Source: an uncultured Lachnospiraceae bacterium
Lineage (GTDB): Bacteria > Bacillota > Clostridia > Lachnospirales > Lachnospiraceae
Assembly: GCA_910579505.1 (NCBI GenBank)
Contig: CAJTTZ010000002.1
Location: 124,001-188,000, forward strand
DNA length: 64,000 nt
Direction: 5' to 3'
Shown here: in pieces, positions 52,833-61,561 of the stretch
Numbering within the stretch: position 1 is the first letter of the stretch
How the letters are laid out: the number at the start of each line of letters is the position of its first letter
The notes under the pieces: generated by a model
What the model saw: only the letters and a program-made list of their open reading frames with translations
Databases searched by the model: none
What the model was told of the DNA's origin: nothing
Made by a program: the position numbers and the translations under genes

Positions 52833-53849
52833 ATGGCAACCATCAAGGAAATCGCCGCTCTCGCCGGCGTGTCCCGGGGTACGGTGGACCGTGTTTTAAA
52901 CCACCGCGGCGACGTCAATCCCCAGACAGAAGAAAAAATCATGAAGATTGTCCGCGCTCTCGACTATAAGCCGAACAAGGCGGGCATCGTGCTTGCCGCC
53001 CAGAAAAAAAACCTGAAGCTGGGCGTCGTGCTTCTGGGCGTCGGCAACCCTTTTTTTGACGACGTTCTCGCGGGCGTGCGCGAAAAAGCGGAAGAACTCG
53101 CCGGCTATAACTGCAGCGTCCTCATAAAGCAGACGGAATACAGCTTACAGCAGCAGCTCGACGCCATAGACGCACTGCTTTCGGAAGGTATAGGCGGTCT
53201 TGCCATCTCCCCTTATAACGACAGCGCCGTGCGTGAAAAAATCGACAGCCTGGACAGCGCGGGGATTCCCGTGGTGACCTTAAATACCGATATTGAAAAC
53301 GCCAGCCGCATCGCCTATGTGGGCAGCAATTTTTACCGTTCCGGGGAAACCGCCGGCGCCCTGATGCGCCTGATGACAAAGGGCGAAGTGCACGTCGGCA
53401 TCGTTTCCGGCTCGCAGAACATCCTCTGCCACACGGAACGTATCGCCGGCTTCGCACATATCGTCGCGGCACACCCGAATATCCATATCGTGGATACCGT
53501 CAACAGCAACGACGACGACCAGGTGAGCTTCGAGCTGACGAAAAAACTTCTCTCGGACCATCCCGAAATAAACGCTTTTTATTTTACCGCGGGCGGCGTA
53601 TACGGCGGCTGCAGGGCTATCGAAGTCTCTGCCCGTGAAAACGACACAGTTGTCATAACAAATGATCTCGTTCCCACCACCCGGGAATATATGGAAAAAG
53701 GACTGATCGCAGCCACTATCTGCCAACAGCCCTTTCAACAGGGTTCACTCCCCCTCGCGATCCTGTTCGCCTGTCTTGCCACAGGAGAAATGCCTGCCTC
53801 CGAAAACAATTATGTAGATGTTGACATCCGGATCAGGGAGAATCTGTAG
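52833..53849 (+). CDS. LacI-family transcriptional regulator
   Basis: 338 residues. The N-terminal HTH reads TIKEIAALAGVSRGTVDRVL with hinge DYKPNKAGIVLAAQ; the rest is a periplasmic-binding-protein-like sensor (LGVVLLGVGNPFFDDVLAGV, IPVVTLNTDIENASRIAYVG). It is divergent from the xylulokinase operon and is its likely sugar-responsive regulator. Its 3' end overlaps the converging GGDEF-EAL gene by 17 bp. Confidence 0.92.
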   Translation: MATIKEIAALAGVSRGTVDRVLNHRGDVNPQTEEKIMKIVRALDYKPNKAGIVLAAQKKNLKLGVVLLGVGNPFFDDVLAGVREKAEELAGYNCSVLIKQTEYSLQQQLDAIDALLSEGIGGLAISPYNDSAVREKIDSLDSAGIPVVTLNTDIENASRIAYVGSNFYRSGETAGALMRLMTKGEVHVGIVSGSQNILCHTERIAGFAHIVAAHPNIHIVDTVNSNDDDQVSFELTKKLLSDHPEINAFYFTAGGVYGGCRAIEVSARENDTVVITNDLVPTTREYMEKGLIAATICQQPFQQGSLPLAILFACLATGEMPASENNYVDVDIRIRENL

Positions 53850-55566
53850 TCTGCAAAAACTCCTTCTCAAACTGCTCCGCCGGTGAGGGTTTCCCGAAAT
53901 AATAGCCCTGTATCATATCCGGCTTGGTAGCCATCATTTTGGAAAGCTCTTCCTTCTCCTCAATCCCTTCCATGCAGACAACCGAACCGAGACTGTGCAC
54001 CATATCTATGATGTGGCTGATGATATTATAATCGTATTCATTCTTAAGTGCCTGTACCACAAAACTTCTGTCAATCTTCACCGTCTTGGCGTCGATCTCC
54101 TTCAGATAGCGCATATTGGAATAGCCCGTGCCAAAATCGTCCAGCGCCAGATCAATGTTTTTCGACTTCAGATCCCTGAACAGTTCCTTGATCCTGTCGT
54201 TCGTCTCGATATAACCGCTCTCTGTCAGCTCCAAAACGAGACTTTCCGGGTCAATCCCCACTTCCCGGATGCAGCGTTCCACATCCCGCATCATATCGCT
54301 CCTGTAAAGCTGTACATAGGACAAATTGACATTGACATGAAATTCGGGTATGTATTTTTTCCACTTCTTGCACGTTTTTGCCGCCTCCCAGAGAACGTAC
54401 TGCCCTACCGGAATAATCAGACCGCTCTCCTCCAGGATCGGAATAAAGACTGCCGGGGATACACTGCCGAATTTTTCATTTTTCCACCGCAGCAGCGCCT
54501 CAGCGCCGATCAGTTTATAGTCGGTGGCCGATACGATAGGCTGGTAATACACCTCAAATCCCCGGAAATTATGGTTGACGTCCTGCCTTAAAAGTTTGCG
54601 GATATTGAGCCGCTCCAGATACACGTCATAGGCGTCCCTGTCAAAAGATACCATCTGGTTTCTGCCGTTGCGCTTCGCCTCATTCAGGGCAAATTCCGTA
54701 AGCCGCATAACTTCCTCCACGTTTCTGCCGGAAAAATCCCCCTCCAGCACACCCGCCGAAACAGTATAAAAGCGGCTGTATTCCTTATTTTTAACCATAT
54801 CGGCTATGGTTCTTTGAATCTGTCTGTAGACTTCGCCCGGCTCCATCGACACGCCCTTCCCGGTGTCTGCAATCATAAATTCATCCGCCACCAGACGATA
54901 AACATCCACACTTTCATCCACAGTTTTTATAATACACTCCGCCAGCTCACGCAGTACTTCGTCGCCGGCTTCCACGCCTTCTTTCTCATTGATCTCCTTG
55001 AAATTGTCAATGCCGATACGCATCAGGTACCGCACAGACTCCGGCTGGTCCCGGAGCGTCGATTCCAAATCAAGGCGGAACCTTACTTCTCTGCGAAGCC
55101 CCGTAATATTGTCGGCTTTCGCCTTTGTCCCCATCTCAGTGACCGCACCGATCAAAAGCCTGTGACCCTCCGTACCTGTCACTACCGTTCCCTTGCAGCT
55201 GATCCAGACAACCCGGCCCATGCGGTCCAGCCAACGGTATTCCAGCGCATGGATATCCGTTTCCCCCGACCGGCATTTCTCCAGATCCGCCGCCAGCAGC
55301 TCATAGTCAGAAGGATACACCACGCTTTTTAGCGACTCCGAACAGTTCTCAATCACAGTAGACTGGAAGGGGAACCGCTTTGTAGCCTTTTCCGCCACCA
55401 TGTAAGTATCCACAGTCAAATCCAGAATAAACATATATGCTTCTGAAGACTGCTGCATAATTTCAATTACTGACTGAATCTGTTCCAACGACAAACCCTG
55501 CAATGCACTCAGGTAACTCATCCTGGCACCAACGCTCGCTAACCCCTTTCGCGGCGTTGGTTTCAC
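53833..55566 (-). CDS. GGDEF-EAL protein, probable c-di-GMP phosphodiesterase
   Basis: 577 residues. A PAS-like N-terminal region (about 30-150), a GGDEF domain whose signature is degenerate (YRLVADEFMI), and an EAL domain with intact residues: GAEALLRWKN, HVNVNLS, LELTESGY, ALDDFGTGYSNM, VKIDRSFV, MEGIEEKEE and QGYYFGKP. It should hydrolyse c-di-GMP, with GGDEF possibly binding GTP as a regulator. The start is uncertain: a GTG at 55566 near AGGGGAAGGGG, or the ATG at 55521. Confidence 0.9.
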   Translation of the reverse strand: MKPTPRKGLASVGARMSYLSALQGLSLEQIQSVIEIMQQSSEAYMFILDLTVDTYMVAEKATKRFPFQSTVIENCSESLKSVVYPSDYELLAADLEKCRSGETDIHALEYRWLDRMGRVVWISCKGTVVTGTEGHRLLIGAVTEMGTKAKADNITGLRREVRFRLDLESTLRDQPESVRYLMRIGIDNFKEINEKEGVEAGDEVLRELAECIIKTVDESVDVYRLVADEFMIADTGKGVSMEPGEVYRQIQRTIADMVKNKEYSRFYTVSAGVLEGDFSGRNVEEVMRLTEFALNEAKRNGRNQMVSFDRDAYDVYLERLNIRKLLRQDVNHNFRGFEVYYQPIVSATDYKLIGAEALLRWKNEKFGSVSPAVFIPILEESGLIIPVGQYVLWEAAKTCKKWKKYIPEFHVNVNLSYVQLYRSDMMRDVERCIREVGIDPESLVLELTESGYIETNDRIKELFRDLKSKNIDLALDDFGTGYSNMRYLKEIDAKTVKIDRSFVVQALKNEYDYNIISHIIDMVHSLGSVVCMEGIEEKEELSKMMATKPDMIQGYYFGKPSPAEQFEKEFLQTTDSP

Positions 55567-55922
55567 CCCCTTCCCCTAAATTTTTACTTCTCAATGAATT
55601 TGCACTTAATATTCTTTCATTATACTGCCCCGCCCATATATTGTCAAACTGTTTCTTGTGTACTTTGCATAAATTAGCACAAATTTTCTTTCGAATTTTT
55701 GTATAATACAGACAATCACTTTACATAATATTACCTTCTGTTTTATGCAAAACAGGATGATTCTTTGTCTAAAAACATCATATTTTCGCGCTTTAACCTC
55801 TACTCCCCTGCGCTGCATATAAGTTTACATAACATTTTATAAAACCATTCTATACAAAGCCCCGCCGTTCTGATATACTTGCAATATACAAAAAATCCGA
55901 AACGCGAAAGGATCAGTGTGAA
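55567..55922. other. Intergenic region between GGDEF-EAL gene and arcC
   Basis: AT-rich, divergent promoters expected. A TATACT box near 55874 may be the -10 of arcC; no clear -35 goes with it. I see no gene. Confidence 0.4.
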
Positions 55923-56858
55923 ATGAATAAAAAAAAGGCAGTCGTCTCTCTCGGACATGAGGCGCTCGGTTATACAATTTTAGAACAGTGGGATGCGGTG
56001 AAAAAGACCGCCGGAGCGCTTGCGGACCTGGTGGAAGCCGATTACCAGCTCACCATCACCCACTCAAACGGACGGCAGGTCAGCATGATCCACAAGGCAA
56101 TGTCAGAGCTTCGACGGGTGTATACGGACTATACCCCCGCTCCTATGTGCGTCTGCTCCGCCATGAGCCAGGGATATGTGGGTTATGACATCCAGAATGC
56201 GCTCCGCGCCGAACTGGTGGGGCGCGGTATCGTAAAGACCGTCAGCACCATCCTGACTCAGGTGACCGTTGATCCCTATGACGACGCCTTCTACAATCCT
56301 ACGAAGGTGATCGGGCGCTACATGTCCGCGGAGGACGCGGACGCAGAAATCAAAAAGGGAAATTTTGTGAAAGAGGAACCGGGCAAAGGATTCAGACGGG
56401 TGGTCGCAGCTCCCCGTCCCATTGATATCGTGGAAATCGACGCCATCCGCACGCTGGCTGAGGCCGGCCAGGTCGTGATCGCCTGCGGCGGCGGCGGTAT
56501 TCCCGTGATTGAACAAAACCATGTTTTAAAAGGCGCATCCGCGGTCATTGAAAAGGACGCTGTGGCAGGAAGACTTGCCGCAAGCCTTCATGTTGACGAA
56601 CTGATTATCCTGACAGGCGTGCCCTGTGTGTATCGGAATTTCGGAAAAACGGATCAGGCGGCGCTCCCTTCCCTCACCGTCCAACAGGCGAAAGAACTGT
56701 GCGAAGAGGGACAGTTCGAGGCGGGAACCATGCTGCCCAAAATTGAAGCAGCCATCACATATCTGGAGGAAAATCCACTCGGAAAGGTGCTGATCACCTC
56801 CCTTGGCAGCGTCAGGGAAGCCCTGAAAGGAAAAAGCGGCACAGTCATTACCGCCTAA
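55923..56858 (+). CDS. arcC: Carbamate kinase
   Basis: 311 residues, amino-acid-kinase fold. Visible blocks: AVVSLGHEALGY at the N-terminus (usual ALGGNAL is altered to SLGHEAL), SQGYVGYDIQNAL, IACGGGGIPVIEQNH, GASAVIEKDAVAGRLA and LITSLGSVREALKG. It makes ATP from carbamoyl phosphate, or the reverse. It stands alone with its own terminator; no arginine deiminase, agmatine or purine catabolic genes are beside it. Confidence 0.93.
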   Translation: MNKKKAVVSLGHEALGYTILEQWDAVKKTAGALADLVEADYQLTITHSNGRQVSMIHKAMSELRRVYTDYTPAPMCVCSAMSQGYVGYDIQNALRAELVGRGIVKTVSTILTQVTVDPYDDAFYNPTKVIGRYMSAEDADAEIKKGNFVKEEPGKGFRRVVAAPRPIDIVEIDAIRTLAEAGQVVIACGGGGIPVIEQNHVLKGASAVIEKDAVAGRLAASLHVDELIILTGVPCVYRNFGKTDQAALPSLTVQQAKELCEEGQFEAGTMLPKIEAAITYLEENPLGKVLITSLGSVREALKGKSGTVITA

Positions 56859-56876
56859 AAATCTTGCACATACACA

Positions 56877-56907
56877 GAGCCGGGAACTGTTCTCCCGGCT
56901 CGTTTTT
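56877..56907 (+). terminator. Terminator of arcC
   Basis: GAGCCGGGA (56877-56885) pairs with TCCCGGCTC (56893-56901), then GTTTTTAT. Confidence 0.9.
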
Positions 56908-56913
56908 ATCCCC

Positions 56914-57378
56914 CTATTTTCTCTTTGTCTCCCCGATTGCCAAAAGCAATGCCCCAACCATAATGCAGAAGTCCGACACGTTGAAGACAATCTTGCGGAA
57001 ACGCTCGTTTTTCACGGGAAAACTGACGTAATCCACCACATATTTCCTTGTCAGGCGATCATAGGTATTGCTGTAGGCGCCGCCCAGTAGAAGGGCCAAC
57101 CCTGCCTTAAGGGTAGAGTTCCCCCGAAAACTGAACGTGCCGAGAAAAATCAGGGTCATAAACAGCGTTAACCCGAGGGACAGCATGGTCACAACCCCCT
57201 GTTTCCCCTCACCTATGTCCAGAAATGCGCCTCTGTTATGATATTTCCTGACCAAAAGTCTACCCTTGCAGAAAGGTTTCTCCTCCCCTTCCACCATGCG
57301 CTTTTCAATCCAGTTTTTCAAAAGCAGATCCAACACAAAAATCCCGAATGCCAGAGCCGCAAATCCAATCAACGCCAT
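56914..57378 (-). CDS. lspA: Lipoprotein signal peptidase
   Basis: 154 residues with four helices. Signature blocks KYHNRGAFLDIG, GGAYSNTYDRLTRKYVVDYV and FNVSDFCIMVGA contain the two catalytic Asp (NTYDR and NVSDF). It cleaves prolipoproteins after lipidation at the outer face of the membrane. ATG at 57378 chosen for GGAGG at 6 nt. It follows cotH by 27 bp and ends the surface operon, whose first two genes encode lipoproteins. Confidence 0.9.
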   Translation of the reverse strand: MALIGFAALAFGIFVLDLLLKNWIEKRMVEGEEKPFCKGRLLVRKYHNRGAFLDIGEGKQGVVTMLSLGLTLFMTLIFLGTFSFRGNSTLKAGLALLLGGAYSNTYDRLTRKYVVDYVSFPVKNERFRKIVFNVSDFCIMVGALLLAIGETKRK

Positions 57379-57405
57379 ACCATACCTCCTGCCTGATTCC
57401 ATAGA

Positions 57406-59043
57406 TCAGTCGTTTACCCCTTCCCCACCGCTGAAGCGCGGAGGGAAATCCAATTCCCCATCTTCTATCTGGTCATAATAATGGTCCATCGCCGCAAGGC
57501 GGTCCAGAACATACTGTTTAAACGCAGAAAGCCGCGTTTCATCCGACACATAACTGCCGCCGTCCCAGCGCCCCCTGTCCCTGACGTAAGCGCCGGAATC
57601 AAAAATCTGGGCCTCCAGGCAGTCCAGCTGCTCCAGAAGGGCTTCTTCCGACCATGCCCCCGCCCGCAGTTCCCGGTATCTTGCGAGATACCGTTCACGC
57701 ACCTCGCGGTTTCCATTACTCAAAAGCTCATAGAGACAGCCGCTCGTCCAAATCACCGAATCCGCCGGCGCAAGGCCGTAAGCCACCGTGTAATTAGGCG
57801 CATCATGCACCCAGACGTTGCCCCATGTGATATCAAGGTCCCATGGCGTATAGAGATAGCGGTATCCGCCCTCCTCTGTCTTTCTCGCCGTGATATACAT
57901 ATTTTTGGTGAAAGGTCCCTTCGCATTGTCCTCACCCTGCACCAGATTCAGGAAAAGGTGCATGTCGATGCTATTGTCAAGGTCAATGCTGTTAAGAAGC
58001 CATTCATCGTCATCCTGATGCCAAAGAATACCCTCGTAAAAATCATACAGCTGCTGCCATTTTGCCGCTGTCTGCTCCGCATCTAGCTTCTTTGTGGAAA
58101 TTTCGTAATCCGGGATGGTTCCCTCATCCGTCCATGTGACGGGATACTCACTGTAGTAATTTACCTTTTTATAGATACAGCCATTGTCCGCCTCAGCGCT
58201 GACTCCCATCTGCCTGTCATCAATCCGGTATCCCAGCGCATACAGCCCCTCGTACATGCCATTGATGAAAAGTTCGATATACCGGTACTCCACGCCGTTA
58301 TCTATACCGAAAGAATTGTTCCCGGCACAGGAATTTTTCCAGAGATTGCAGGAAAATACATTTCGGATTTTCTCCTGGTCATTGTAACCGGCATACAGCA
58401 CCCAGTCATCGTCCCGCCGCATGCCAAGAAGGGAAAACTTCTCCGACAGTTCGATTTTATATCCCGTTTTTGCATAGGTGCTGGTAGTGCGCCCTCTCCT
58501 CGCTATCGTCCCCTCCGATTCCCAGATGCTTACCCGGGTCTTTTCACGGTTGTCAAAGAGCGTCATTTCCATACGGACGTCCTCGTCGGACATATACCCC
58601 TCCGCCTCGATACTCATAAGGGGCAGCGTAGTCACCACCAGCGTATACGGCTCGTAAGCCTCTTCGTTATATGCCATACAGGTAATTTTTCGCCCGGAAG
58701 AAACCAATTCGTCCGTGATCCCTTCTTCCCTGAGAGAAAAATTTACCCCCCCCCCTGTATTTTTCAAGGTCACAACCGGGTTATATCCGTATTCATCGCC
58801 TTCCGGCAAAGAATAGTAAAACGTATGTGACATACGGTCGTAAAACAGGGATTCGCCGCCAAACATAATTTCCTTCAACAGTTCTCCGTCACATTCCCGG
58901 CGCCCGTTTGCAATCTCGTCGTAGACCGGTCCGTCCAAAACATAGTTTTCCAGCCGGTCCGATTCACCCACCCTTGTAAATACCCACAGAAAGACAACGG
59001 CAAACAGCGATAAAGCTGCCAATCCTACTTGTTTTCTACTCAT
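57406..59043 (-). CDS. CotH kinase-family protein
   Basis: 545 residues from the ATG at 59043, 1 bp after the GT2 stop. N-terminal membrane anchor (VGLAALSLFAVVFLWVF). CotH motifs: RRGRTTSTYAKTGYKIEL, VLYAGYNDQEKIRN, IELFINGMYEGLYALG, and FLNLVQGEDNAKGPFTKNMY with TPWDLDITWGN. The PWDxD metal site is intact, so kinase activity on a surface protein or polymer is plausible; B. subtilis CotH phosphorylates spore coat proteins. Its glycan-related operon suggests a cell-surface role instead. Confidence 0.88.
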   Translation of the reverse strand: MSRKQVGLAALSLFAVVFLWVFTRVGESDRLENYVLDGPVYDEIANGRRECDGELLKEIMFGGESLFYDRMSHTFYYSLPEGDEYGYNPVVTLKNTGGGVNFSLREEGITDELVSSGRKITCMAYNEEAYEPYTLVVTTLPLMSIEAEGYMSDEDVRMEMTLFDNREKTRVSIWESEGTIARRGRTTSTYAKTGYKIELSEKFSLLGMRRDDDWVLYAGYNDQEKIRNVFSCNLWKNSCAGNNSFGIDNGVEYRYIELFINGMYEGLYALGYRIDDRQMGVSAEADNGCIYKKVNYYSEYPVTWTDEGTIPDYEISTKKLDAEQTAAKWQQLYDFYEGILWHQDDDEWLLNSIDLDNSIDMHLFLNLVQGEDNAKGPFTKNMYITARKTEEGGYRYLYTPWDLDITWGNVWVHDAPNYTVAYGLAPADSVIWTSGCLYELLSNGNREVRERYLARYRELRAGAWSEEALLEQLDCLEAQIFDSGAYVRDRGRWDGGSYVSDETRLSAFKQYVLDRLAAMDHYYDQIEDGELDFPPRFSGGEGVND

Positions 59044-59044
59044 T

Positions 59045-59797
59045 TCATCTCTTCCCAAACTGTAAAATCACCCGCAGGCTCCTTCTCAGCGTAATCCAGA
59101 GAGGATGGGAGACGCCATTTCTCCGAAGCGCCAGATATCCCTCTTTGAAGGACACCAGATAATTCTTAAGGCCCGCATTGCTTGTGCCGCCGTAAAACAT
59201 GGCGACCAGAATTTCCGGCACATAAGCCAGCCTATTTTCCGGCTCTTTTAAGAAGCGCACCATAAACTCATAGTCCGCCGCGCAGCGGTAGGAAGTGTCA
59301 TACAACCCGTATTTTTCATATACCGTACGCCGCAGAAAAAGGGTCGGATGCCCGGGCATCCAGCCCTCCGAAATCCGCCCCTGTCCCATACGCCACTCTC
59401 TGATAATCCGCTCGCCCTCCACATAAACAAGATCCGCATGAACGCCCACGCATCCTGCACCGGCCTTCCTAAGCGCGGCAACCGTTTTGCTGACCGCATT
59501 AGGTTTACATAATATATCATTACAGACCGCAACCAATTCCCCGGTACTCATACGATACGCTTTGTTCATCGCATCATAAAGCCCGTCGTCAGATTCCGAA
59601 ACCCACCGCACCGACAGTGTCTGCCTTCCTTCCATCCGCGCGGCAAACGCTTTGATCAGTTCCACCGTACCGTCCGTGGAACCGCCGTCCACAATCACTA
59701 CTTCCAGATTTTGATAATCCTGTTTCTCGATGCTATCCAGTGTGATTGGAAGCGTCTTTTTCACATTATAAACCGTCACTAACAGGGAAACTTTCAT
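59045..59797 (-). CDS. GT2-family glycosyltransferase
   Basis: 250 residues from the ATG at 59797. GT-A fold: VSLLVTVYNVKKTLPITLDS, VVIVDGGSTDGTVELI, then SESDDGLYDAMNKAYRMSTG, the WcaA/WbbD-like type that uses a short acidic motif for the metal ion. It adds a sugar in the cytosol to a lipid- or protein-linked acceptor. It overlaps or abuts both neighbours, so it is part of one operon with DUF5722, cotH and lspA. Confidence 0.9.
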   Translation of the reverse strand: MKVSLLVTVYNVKKTLPITLDSIEKQDYQNLEVVIVDGGSTDGTVELIKAFAARMEGRQTLSVRWVSESDDGLYDAMNKAYRMSTGELVAVCNDILCKPNAVSKTVAALRKAGAGCVGVHADLVYVEGERIIREWRMGQGRISEGWMPGHPTLFLRRTVYEKYGLYDTSYRCAADYEFMVRFLKEPENRLAYVPEILVAMFYGGTSNAGLKNYLVSFKEGYLALRRNGVSHPLWITLRRSLRVILQFGKR

Positions 59798-59798
59798 T

Positions 59799-61544
59799 TT
59801 ATTCTCCCTCACCCGGCGCCGCCGCCCAGGACAATGCCTCGTCCAGACTGTCCGCGCCCAGAATATTTAGCATAAACTGCGTGTATTCTCCTGCCCTGTC
59901 CGTGTCAATATAGCGGAAAACATCTTTTATATATTTCCCTGTATGGTCATACTCATACACCCCGAAGGCAAGTCCCGACATCACCTCTTCCGGCGCGTCC
60001 GTCTGCCGGTTCATCAGAAAAGCATCCACGTAAGGGTTATTCTCCACAATATAATAGCAGTAAGCGAAAGCCGCCGCCTGCAGCCGCTCCCCGGAACCCG
60101 AAGAAAATCCAAGCTCCGTGATGGTGACGCTGCGCACATCGCCTGCCCTGTCCAGATAAGCTTCCTCAGACAGCACGTCAGTCAGCACATTCAGATTCAT
60201 AATGGATAAATGAGGGGCATCTATCGTCTTATCGTACTCCTGCGACCAGTAGTTCACACGGGTAAGCGGTTCGGGGTAAGGATGGATCGCAACACCCCAG
60301 TCATAGTTCCCGTGCGCAAGCGCCGCATCATTGAAGCCCGCCAGAATATCCCTGCCGTTGAAAAAGCCGGAATTGTCGCCCTCGTTGCTGTTCCATGCAT
60401 GGTCAATACTGAAATACACACGTCCCTGCGCATAATGGCTTTTTACAGCCTGATAAAAGATACGGAAAGACTTCTCAAACTCCTTTGTATAATGGAAGAC
60501 ATCACGGGTGTTCATGTAATTCCAGACCCGGTTCTGGTTGATCTCATTGGCGATCACCCAGCTATGTATCATACCGTGCTCCCCGCTTGAATAGCGCTCC
60601 GCCAGAAAGCCTGCCACAGCCTCAATGGTTCTTGTTCCTTCCCTGTCATCTGCATTAAACATATAATAATACGCGCCGCTCTCCTGATTGCGCGCATCCG
60701 GGTGAATTAATTCCGGGAAAGCCTCGTTCCAGTCATTTAACACCACCGCCGTGACACTCATCCCCATATCAGACAGATAGGTAAAAAGCCCGTCATAGCC
60801 ATTGATCGCCGCCCCGTTAAAGGCGTAATTTCTTCCCCTGTAAGTGTAAGTGATGGTAGGGAAGGTCGGATCAGTGGTTTCTCCCATAATATGCGAAAGC
60901 GGAATATTATAAATTGCATGCTTGACATCCAGCTCCGTCAGTTCCGGCGTACCAAGCATCGTGGGATCCAGCAGAATCCCCTTTTTGGAGCCTTTCTCAG
61001 GATAAGGCTCCTGATTTCCCGCAAGCGCTTCCGGGTTTGATATATATACGCTCCTGCCTACCGGCACATAGTTTCCATCCAGTTTAACCGCCGGGATAAA
61101 CCTTTCATATAAATAAGCGTCACGGTAGGGAAACCCGATCTCCCACTCCCTGTCCTTGCGCCCTCTTGTGACCGGTTCCTTCTCCAGGGCGTCCGCGTCC
61201 TCCTCCCAGGTATCTGCCCTGAATAAATACAGATACGCGTCGTCGCTGGACGGGATCAGCGGCATGGTAAGAGAATACCTCAGTTTTTTCAGCTCCGCGT
61301 CGTAAGTCAGGGCCACGTCCATTGCATACTCAGACAATTCATCCACCGACAGGCTTGTCTCACCCGCCGTCAGTTCCGTCAGCTCCTTTTCCCGCTCCTT
61401 GGCGGCATTTTCCACTTCCTGTCCTGATGGCGCGCTCGCGGGCGCCGCCTCCTCTCCACAGCCGCAAAGCAGTACAAGCGCCAGACAGATGCCTGTAAGC
61501 ATGGGACGCCCGGAACGGATCTTGCTCATCTTCTCCTTATACAC
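59799..61544 (-). CDS. DUF5722 lipoprotein, TIM-barrel glycosidase-like
   Basis: 581 residues from a GTG at 61544, chosen for GGGAGG with 7-nt spacing. Signal peptide with lipobox VLLCGC. The barrel-like domain has WVIANEINQNRVW, a clan GH-A type Asn-Glu acid/base, and VTITELGFSSGSG, a likely nucleophile Glu, with AIHPYPEPLTRVNYW between. Together they suggest a retaining glycoside hydrolase on the cell surface; DUF5722 has no assigned substrate known to me. Second gene of the surface operon. Confidence 0.78.
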   Translation of the reverse strand: MYKEKMSKIRSGRPMLTGICLALVLLCGCGEEAAPASAPSGQEVENAAKEREKELTELTAGETSLSVDELSEYAMDVALTYDAELKKLRYSLTMPLIPSSDDAYLYLFRADTWEEDADALEKEPVTRGRKDREWEIGFPYRDAYLYERFIPAVKLDGNYVPVGRSVYISNPEALAGNQEPYPEKGSKKGILLDPTMLGTPELTELDVKHAIYNIPLSHIMGETTDPTFPTITYTYRGRNYAFNGAAINGYDGLFTYLSDMGMSVTAVVLNDWNEAFPELIHPDARNQESGAYYYMFNADDREGTRTIEAVAGFLAERYSSGEHGMIHSWVIANEINQNRVWNYMNTRDVFHYTKEFEKSFRIFYQAVKSHYAQGRVYFSIDHAWNSNEGDNSGFFNGRDILAGFNDAALAHGNYDWGVAIHPYPEPLTRVNYWSQEYDKTIDAPHLSIMNLNVLTDVLSEEAYLDRAGDVRSVTITELGFSSGSGERLQAAAFAYCYYIVENNPYVDAFLMNRQTDAPEEVMSGLAFGVYEYDHTGKYIKDVFRYIDTDRAGEYTQFMLNILGADSLDEALSWAAAPGEGE

Positions 61545-61561
61545 TTCCAAACCTCCCGCGC

